From NCBI GenBank assembly GCA_017893485.1, contig CM030368.1, positions 112,920,220 through 112,984,219 on the forward strand: a stretch of DNA of 64,000 nt, given 5' to 3'. The notes under the pieces were generated by a model. The model searched no databases, was not told the DNA's origin, and saw only the letters and a program-made list of their open reading frames with translations. Both the position numbers and the translations under genes were made by a program. Below, piece by piece: positions 56,630-64,000 of this stretch (within the stretch, counting starts at the first letter, position 1; each line of letters opens with the position of its first letter). The stretch is from Hemerocallis citrina (taxonomy: Eukaryota; Streptophyta; Magnoliopsida; Asparagales; Asphodelaceae).

Positions 56630-59600
56630 TGTAACCCCTGTTTCCCGTATAAATGTATTTTCTGTGTATTTTCTGTATTTAAAATTTTTGTAAATTAGTT
56701 TTCCGCCTTCAAATTTTTTTTTGTTAAAAATATATTGTCAGATCTTCTATTAAAATCTATTTTCGATCAATAATTGTATTTGTAACTATTTTCTATGATT
56801 TTATATTTTAACACAATTCTTATTATTGTTATTATTACTTTTATTATTACTACTACTGTTATTATTAGTACTATTGCTATTTTTATCATTTTTCTTATTA
56901 TTGTTATTGTTATCAGTATTACTCTTATTACCGTTATTTTTAATACAATTATTATTATTATTGTTATTATTTTTATTTTTATTATTATTATTAATATTTC
57001 TATCAAAACGTAACTGTATATTTTTATTAGATATTGTGCCAAAACCGATTTTTATTTTATTGGATTTCTTTTTAAACCCAACTATCCTATTTTAATAAAA
57101 CCCACGTTTAAACCCATACCCATTTAACTCTCCCCAAACCCATTATCTTTAAACCTGAGCCTAATCACCCTAATACCCATTATTAGAATATTATACCAAA
57201 CCTATTTATCCTCTCCTATACCCAATACCCCCCTAACAGACCCAAACCCGTTACCCTAATAACCCAACCCGTTAGCTCACCGTAAAACCCTACTTCCTTT
57301 CCTTATATATATTTAACACATACATGTTCATCTTCTTTATAACTCTGCGACGTTTCCCTACCAAATCTTCAACCCTAGCTCGTACCTCCTAATCCGCCTA
57401 TCTCTCTCTCTCTCGATGCTCTCCCTCCCTGCAGCGACCAACAACCTCGTCCTGCTCTCTCCCCCTCCCCATGCGTTACGTCGCGACCACCGCAGCATGT
57501 GCTGCATGCAGCCGGAGCTCCTCCTCCTCTCGCCCATTCCCTAAGTCGTGACGCCATGAAGAGCCACACCTGCTCGAATGCAGAACCCCGGCGCACCCCT
57601 ATAGCGTCGTGCAGCTCCTGTCGTTAGCCCCTCTGGCTGCCAGTCCCGCTGCTCAGCCATTGCCAGCCAGCCGAACAGCCAGCGGCAACAACGAGCACTT
57701 CCCGCCATTGTTCGCCACCCTCCGTCACCGATGCCGTCCCCCTTGGCCGCTGCCAGTCATCGCCATGCAGCCGCCAAGCCGAAGTGGCTGTTCTGTTCAT
57801 CAAGTGGTTTGATCATGTGATGTGAGCCGTCTGATCGACTTGATCATCGTGATCATCGTGTCCCCTTGATTCAGATCTGGCCATCCGATCTTGTGATCTT
57901 CATCTTGATTGATTGATTCCTAGTCGTCCATTGATTTGATCTTGATCATCACCATCGGGGTGATCTTGGCCGTTCGTTGGATCTTGATCATCTTGCTTAA
58001 TTGGATGTGGGCCGTCGATCTCCTCTTGATCATCTGATTTGATCCTAGCCATCCGATCTCTTCTTGATCGTCACGATCATGATGATCATCAATTTCCTTT
58101 GATCGCAGCCATTCGATCGATCGATCTTGATCTTCATCATTATCTACATCATCAGGAAAATCGTATTTTGATCATCTTGATCTTGATCTGATATGATCAT
58201 CTTGATATGATATGATATGATCATCTTGATCTTGATCTTCGATCTCAGCCGTCCGATTGTGTTCGTGATTGGTTCATGTGCTCGTTCGATCCGTTCGTTG
58301 TGTTCGTGCCCGAGAATCCGTTCCCGTTATTCTTTTTCTTGCTCCGTTCTCGTCGTCATCTTTTAGGAAAGTAACTTGTACTCAAATTCTTTTGTATGAT
58401 ACAAGCCATAAATTCTGCTTGTAATGTAGTTGGGTTCTAGAGACAACTCATGTGAGATGTATGATTGATGAGTATGTCTCGATAGTATTTTGACCATAGT
58501 TGCCTCACGACACAAAATTAGACATGAAACACCCTAGGTTTTGCCCGTTCTTGATATGATGTTTATGTGAATCAATTATGAAAACTTGTGTGCTTGTGAT
58601 ATCCATGTGATATACTTGTTGTGGACATACTATATACCCTATTTCATAATGTTTGGACACTTAGTAGACTCTAATTCATGTTTAGTTATATGTTGATCAA
58701 GTTTTGTGTGACTCATGTTGGTTTTGTTCCTAAAGGAAATTCTGGATTTTGCCGATAATCTGCCTTGATCAATAATTTAGACCATACTAAGGTCAGAATC
58801 TTAATTTCAGTATAAAACTTGAATTGTAGAGGAATTCGTCTTCTTTCCAACCCCTCCAACCATACTCGATTTTGTGCTCGTATGTGGGAGATATGACTGT
58901 TTTACTACAGAGGCGTAATTCATTTCCAGATTTCGTTTCTTGATGATTTTGATGAGTAAGTTATTTTGATACTTGTGCTACACATTATTTTAATCTGAAA
59001 CATTGGTCAGTATTTCTATATCTATCTAGGGATTACTCAGAATTTTGGTGAATTTTCTTGATGAGTTTTATATGCCATTTCAAGCTTGTTTATGAAAGCT
59101 ATACTTGCTGTATTTTGCTTGCTGTTCTGTAAAGAATCGTATTTTCACCCTATTTTCTTCTACTGTATGGAAAATATTTATGAAATATGAAAGTTAGATT
59201 ATTTTGTTTATTTTCATCTCGCTTTGGCAGATTTGGATTTCGTTCCACGGTTTGAGAGATATTTCAATTTTTGTACAGCAGTGTTGGGAATTCCAGATTT
59301 GCCAAACTATCGTTTATTGATGTTTTCTGATTCTTGATGACTAAACTAATCTTACTGGAAAATTATGAAACTTTATATTCTGGTACTAGACATAAAGGGG
59401 AATACACCAGATTTTTCCTAGAAATTTATTATGATGTTTTCATGCTGTTTTCCTGACTGTGAATTCGATTTTCTGACTTCTGTCTGAATGTGTTTTCTGG
59501 ATTTAAATCAGTTTTGAGTTATGATTTTGTGAAATACTATATGACTTTTTTATACTCGCTGGATTCGGTTCGGAGTCTATTTTCTAGACGTTTCGACAGA

Positions 59601-61011
59601 TTCAGATTTGCATATTTGTAATACTGAGAATATCAGCTTTACCACAGTATGGTCTTGCTGTCCTGAACTTGAGATTTGGTTATTTCATTCTTTTGTGTAT
59701 TACCTATTGCCCGTACATGCTTATCTTGCAACCTGAACCTATTACATGATCATGCCAAGTTATTCTTGATAGGTTCGTGACACAAGCATGCTTGTTTGAC
59801 ACAAATAATAAATAATCAAGCCAGGGTTTTTAAGGAAAGATATAGCAGTGGATAATACAGAAACGTGTACTTAGAAGGGAGCCCATGTTTCCCATTTTGA
59901 TTCATGTTAATACATGAACCTGTTGCTGCATGGACCAGTTGGTTTATGTACCTGTTACCTGTTGCTGCATGGACCTGTTGGTTCATGTACCTACTATCTG
60001 TTGCTGCATGGACCTGTTGGTTCATATACCTATTACCTGTTGCTGCACGGATCTGTTGGTCGTGTATTTGTTGCTTCATGAACCTGTTGCTACATGAATC
60101 GGATGATTTGTGTACCTGTTTGATTCATGAACCTGTTTCTGTTCTGATCCTTGAGTACACTACCCTCTATGGTCCACTATGAAATCTAAAGCGAAACGGT
60201 TTGTTGTAACAACCATGTGTTATAATATGGGGCGCATGAAGTGCTACCTAGATAGTAATAACTACAAGACTTGATACATGACACTTGAACATGATATATG
60301 CTTACTTGATACTTGATTACATGATACATGAGACTTGATGCTTGAACACGATACTTGACCCTTGTACTTGACTACTTGACACTTGTTACTTGTTAATTGA
60401 TTTCGTGATACTTGATTCGTGATACTTGATACTTGTTTACATGATACTTGTTTACTTGACACTTGATACATGCCATTTACACTTGATGACCTTGCCATGC
60501 TAGTTGTTTATTTTGACATCATGCTTATTCCATGCTATTAGTTAGTTTTCCCCATGTACTTGTATCCTGCATTACAAGCGGCCCGTAACTTGCAATTGAC
60601 GGGTACTTGTATTCTCTTTTCCTCTTCCCTGCAATTGTTAAATTGCAGATTTTATAGAACATGTTCCAGATACTATCAGTGACATGAAGTATTAGTGCTG
60701 GATCTTGTTATTATTAATTCTTGTTTCTTGCTTGAACAATATTCTATTTTGATACTTGGATTTATTTGTATTTGGGCAATGTGACCCAAGATATTTGACT
60801 TATTCAGATCATGATATATTTGGTTTCAAGTATTCTCGTTGGTATTTTGATTCATATATGCATATTTGGTTGACTCTTTTGCTTCCGACTCTGATTATTC
60901 TTATGAAATGTTGTAAAGATTCTTGAACAGCTTATGGATGATGAAAATCATTCGGTGGGCTTAGTCACGTATCCGTATACCGTATTCTCTTTTGGGAAGC
61001 GGGGCGTGATA
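56630..61011 (+). repeat. Solo LTR I (4382 bp) in D pol
   Basis: It starts TGTAACCCCTG and ends GGGGCGTGATA. Exact TSDs GAAAT are at 56625-56629 and 61012-61016. Order: T-rich start, ATT array (56820-57000), CCC-rich promoter side with TATATATAT near 57304, C-rich block (57360-57780), GATC-rich segment (57810-58260), AT-rich body, CATGGACCTGTTG minisatellite (59920-60135) and ACTTGATACATGATAC-like units (60265-60475), terminal hairpins (60580-60648) and the CTTATGGATGATG block. No internal region is present, so it is a product of LTR-LTR recombination. Confidence 0.92.
57810..58260. repeat. GATC-rich imperfect repeat in solo LTR I
   Basis: Dozens of GATC tetranucleotides occur, mostly as TTGATCATC/TTGATCTTG, interspersed with GGCCGTCCGATC-like strings. 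A weaker version is in H at about 31500-31585. No open frame of interest was seen. Confidence 0.8.
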
Positions 61012-61927
61012 GAAATCAGAAGTTTTCTTAGGTTAACGGGATACTACAGGAGGTTTATCCAAGGCTATGCTCAGATAGCCGTGCCGCTCACTATCTGACC
61101 AAGAAGAATGTGAACTTCAAGTGGACTGAGTAGTACGAGGCAAGCTTTCAGGTGTTGAAAGAGAAGCTAATACTGCTCCCATTTTGGCTATGCCTAGAGC
61201 AGGTGTTGAGTATGATGTTTACAGCGATGCTTCACATCGTGGGCTTGGTTGTGTCGTAATGCAAGAAGGAAAAGTGATCGCTTATGAGTCTAGGCAAATA
61301 TGACCGCATGAGAAGAATTATCCGACTCATGATTTGGAGTTGGCTGCGATTATCTTCTTCTTGAAGCAATGGAGACACTATGTGTACGGTAAGAAATTGA
61401 ACATGTATACGTACCATAAAAGCTTGAAGTACATCTATCAGCAGAAGCACCTGAATCTGAGGCAACGGAGATGGCTGGAAGTACTTCAGGACATTCGTCC
61501 TGAGATTAAGTACCATCCGGGGAAGGCTAATGTTGTTGCTGATGCACTTAGCCATAAGAGCAGTTTGGATTGTTTGATTACAACTCAGAGGCATCTTGCA
61601 GAGGAGTTGGATCGGGGTTCGTATTGAAGTTGTTGTGCAAGGCTTGGGATCATCTTTAGCTCAGCTAAGGATTCAGCCTACGCTAAACGAGAGGATTATA
61701 GCAAGTCAGAAGGAAGATGCAGAGATTCAGAATATGATGGAGCAGGTTGGTGCTGGCAGGTTGTCAGAGTTTCAGATTAGGGATGAAGTGTTGTGGTTTG
61801 GAGAGAGGCTGTGTGTTCTGGATCAAGCAGAATTGAAGGAGAGTATTCTTGAGGAGGCACATGCTACTCTTTTGTCTGTACATCCTGGGAGTACCAAGAT
61901 GTATAAGGACATCAAGAAACATTTCTA

Positions 61928-61989
61928 GTGAAGTGTAAAGATCCTGTGGAACTTTGAATTCAGTCTTATTAGCAATTCAGGGCGTTACA
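61928..61989 (+). repeat. D 3' LTR remnant (last ~60 bp)
   Basis: AAGTGTAAAGATCCTGTGG...GGGCGTTACA matches the end of the D 5' LTR (about 53557-53617). It is joined directly to the integrase-coding sequence at a GTGAAGTG-type microhomology. Confidence 0.8.
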
Positions 61990-62324
61990 TGTCACCAACC
62001 GAACCACCTTCAACGTTCCGTGGTATGCTTCGAGCAAACGTGACCCTAATCGTGAAATCAGGTAAAACGGTCAATGGTCAACGGTCAACGGTTAACGGTC
62101 AAACATTCAACGGATACGTGTCACCTCCACCTCTTCTGAACATTCGATCTTTATGATATTCGAGCCAATCACAATCAATGCTCCTGATTGTGCCACGTCG
62201 CCAGGTATTTAATTAATTCATATATTTAATTATTAAATCAAATTAATTATTTAAAAGTTTTGAAAAAGAAAATAAAATTAATAATAAATTTATTAGAATT
62301 TCTAAAAATAATTATTAAATTCAG
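61990..62324 (+). repeat. G 3' UTR, continuation: last tandem unit and AT-rich tail
   Basis: 61995-62110 is one more unit of the 48660-50330 array with runs of GGTCAACGGTCAA. 62110-62200 holds CCACGTCGCCAGG. 62205-62324 is AT-rich (TTAATTAATTCATATATT...). The sequence of CCACGTCG then AT-rich tail parallels the 3' UTR of T2 at 4930-5400, supporting a Tat identity for G. The polypurine tract and LTR of G are missing: sequence of F begins near 62325. Confidence 0.65.
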
Positions 62325-63688
62325 AAACGAAGTGGAAGCATGCTTGAAAACTGATTTGATCATTCATTCAGATGCATCTCTTCGTTTTGGTTCTAGGTTG
62401 TGTGTACCTAGAGGCGAAGTCAGGCAGAAGATACTTGAAGAAGCTCATCGGTCGCCTTATTCGATCCATCCAAGAGGTACTAAGATGTAAAGGGATCTAA
62501 AGCAGCACTTTTTGTGGCATGGTATAGAGAGAGTTGTGGCAAGCTTTGTGTCGTAGTGTTTGATCTGTCAGCAAGTGAAGGCAGAGCATCAGAGGACCGC
62601 GGGAGTGTTGCAACCTCTTGTAATCCCAGAGTGGAAATAGGAGAATATCACGATGGATTTTGGGACTGCTTTGCCAAGAAGTCCCAAGGGTCGTAATGCT
62701 ATCTGGGTGATAGTAGACCGATTGACGAAGTATCCCCACTTCATTTCTTTCAGAGTGGGTCAGTCCACTGAGAGTTTTACTGAGAAATACATTCAGGAGG
62801 TTGTGAGACTTCATGGAGTTTCTTTCAGCATCGTATCAGATAGAAATACGAGATTTAGGTCTAAGTTTTTGGAGAGTCTCTAGAAGTGCTTACGTACTAA
62901 GTTGAGCTACCGTACAACGTTCCATCCACAGACAGATGGACAGTCATAATAGACGATTAAGACCCTGGAAGACATGTTGAGATCCTGCGTTGTTCAATTT
63001 GGAGGTTCGTGGGAAGATCATCTGTACTTGGCCGAGTTCTCATACAACAACAGTTATCAGGCGAGTCTCAAGGCTGCACCATTTGAGGATTTGTATGGTT
63101 GCAAGTGTAGATCTTCGGTCTATTGGGATGATATCGGCGAGAGGAAATTTTTGGGGCCGGAGTTAATCACGAACACTGTTGATGCCGTGGCTCAGATCAG
63201 GAAGCATTTGCCGGCTGCCCAGGATAGGCAAAAGAAGTGGACAGATATTCATCGAAGGCCTTTGGAGTTCGAAGCTGGGGACCATGTGTTCATCAAGGTG
63301 TCGCCGTGGAGGGGCATCATTCGCTTTTGTGGTGGGGGCAAGCTGAGTCCCCGATTTATTAGGCCGTTTGATGTTGTGGAGCAAGTGGGCAAGGTGGCAT
63401 ATAGACTCGCTTTAACTCCGGCACTGTCTGGAGTTCACGATGTATTCCATGTCTCCCAGCTTAGGAAGTACCTCCGGGACGACAGTCATGAGATTGACTA
63501 CTCAGAGTTGTGCGTGTGGCCAGACATGTCCTGCGAGATTCAACCAGTCTCTATCTTAGAACGATGAGATAAGGTTTTGAAGAATAGAGTCATCAAACTA
63601 GTTTGAGTTTCTTGGAATCCTCACTTGCCGGGTGTGTCGATTTGGGAATTGGAGGAGGAGATCCGGGAGAAGTTCCCTCATCTGTTCG
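62325..63688 (+). pseudogene. F: chromovirus pol fragment (integrase and chromodomain)
   Basis: It begins within the RNase H-integrase linker. Visible are DLIIHSDASLRFGSRLCVP, a zinc motif (HRSPYSIHPRGTKM...CLICQQVKAEH), the integrase core MDFGTALP and VSDRNTRF, then TDGQS followed by TAA and TAG where Glu is expected. Next come FGGSWEDHLYLAEFSYNNS, the GPELITNTVDAVAQIRKHL segment, [10 protein letters not shown] (Cys variant) and a chromodomain-like end (WELEEEIREKFPHLF). It is closest to E. Stops occur at 62488, 62554, 62637, 62881, 62947, 63565 and 63603. RT and everything upstream are absent. Confidence 0.88.
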
Positions 63689-64000
63689 TGTAACTACCGT
63701 TTTCGCTATTTTCATTTTTCCCCTTTTTAGTAATAATTTTATATGTAATTGAATAAAATACTCTATTTTTCTTTCTTGATTTTTTTAATTAAATCTTGTT
63801 CATGAAATTCTCCGTTCTTCTTGTTGAGCTATTCTTATTGATTCTATTTTATTTTGTTAACTGTATTTTTATTTGAACCCTATTATTTTAAACTCATCTG
63901 TTATTGAACCCTAAAACCCAATTTCAATTGTTCTTGACCCAAAACAGCTATTATTGGATCCTAACACCGGGGTGAATAGAGTATGACGGGCAATGAGCTT
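63689..64000 (+). repeat. F 3' LTR start (runs off window)
   Basis: TGTAACTACCGTTTTCGC matches the start of E-type LTRs and continues T-rich to AACACCGGGG at the window end. It follows the pol stop region directly, with no 3' UTR or polypurine tract, so ~100 bp have been deleted at this junction. Confidence 0.75.

Larger units (their letters stand above)
55411..61926 (+). pseudogene. D pol, truncated in integrase; split by solo LTR I
   Basis: Protease has FDTGSS (Asp at 55452), followed by a frameshift near 55485. A TGA replaces Trp near 55679. RT parts are at 55682-56071, 56037-56291 and 56304-56516 ([11 protein letters not shown]). After the insertion at 56630-61011, the reading resumes with the connection, RNase H ([10 protein letters not shown] near 61215, [18 protein letters not shown] at 61329) and the integrase zinc region (HATLLSVHPGSTKMYKDIKKHF). 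It ends near 61926 at a deletion joining it to the LTR end. It is inactive. Confidence 0.88.
50331..61989 (+). mobile_element. Chromovirus D, internally deleted at the 3' end, inserted in the tandem array
   Basis: D has 5' LTR 50331-53617, PBS, pre-gag ORF, gag, putative intron, pol to the integrase zinc motif, then only the last ~60 bp of a 3' LTR (about 61928-61989). TSDs are TGTCG (50326-50330) and TGTCA (61990-61994). Most of integrase, the chromodomain and the 3' LTR body are deleted. Solo LTR I (56630-61011) interrupts pol. D is a relative of B: the same leader, gag and pol, with many more stops. Confidence 0.9.

Noticed and set aside
59816..60182. Repetitive ORFs with a repeated HAATGNRYMNQQV pattern and its complement
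   Set aside because: They translate the CATGGACCTGTTG minisatellite in solo LTR I; no start context or conservation.

Overview
The window is nuclear DNA of a flowering plant and consists almost entirely of nested, decayed LTR retrotransposons. No host protein-coding gene was found. The evidence for a plant is: Ty3/gypsy chromoviruses with C-terminal chromodomains, primer-binding sites (PBSs) complementary to plant initiator tRNA-Met, 3-4 kb LTRs with TATAAATACCCC promoters and telo-box-like CCCTAA motifs, Tat-lineage elements, and a hAT transposon with an 8-bp target duplication. The layout suggests repeat-rich (pericentromeric-type) heterochromatin. I cannot name the species.

Left part (1-16530). 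T1, a minus-strand Tat-lineage element (5' LTR 4174-4762, gag, protease, RT, start of RNase H), abuts the 3' end of a plus-strand Tat element T2 (3' UTR, polypurine tract, LTR 5589-6163). T2 sits inside the 5' LTR of chromovirus A (6164-9089). A has lost its pol. It keeps a PBS, a stub of gag, AT-rich LTR-like debris, a fragment of a tRNA-iMet gene, and a 3' LTR (11884-15334). An LTR scrap (15335-15566) and a minus-strand Tat pol fragment T3 (15567-16530) follow.

Middle part (16531-29845). Chromovirus B is the youngest and most complete element: 5' LTR 16531-19407, an extra pre-gag ORF, gag, a putative intron, pol with one stop, and 3' LTR 24623-27356, truncated at its end. A relative, C, follows (3' UTR and partial LTR, 27357-29845).

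Right part (29846-64000). The host layer is G, apparently the 3' region of a plus-strand Tat element. It has an antisense, intron-containing accessory gene and a ~115-bp tandem repeat array. G was split twice. Solo LTR H (TSD GAACC) split its antisense gene. H in turn received the complete chromovirus E (33372-46159, TSD TACCT), and E later received a 1.0-kb hAT element (40505-41523). Chromovirus D (50331-61989, TSD TGTCG/A) split the tandem array, and D received solo LTR I (56630-61011, TSD GAAAT). The window ends in chromovirus fragment F (integrase, chromodomain, start of an LTR).

The most interesting signals are: (1) a putative GT-AG intron at the gag/protease boundary in B, D and E, with its donor also visible in A, which could set the Gag to Gag-Pol ratio by splicing; (2) a pre-gag coiled-coil ORF split by the same UAG in B and D; (3) palindromes or stem-loops just downstream of every preserved PBS; (4) a cluster of CAGTCGACTG palindromes in the LTR of B; (5) a near-perfect 5' portion of initiator tRNA-Met inside A; and (6) an intron-bearing antisense gene inside a Tat element. 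All are read by eye; no alignment or database search was run.
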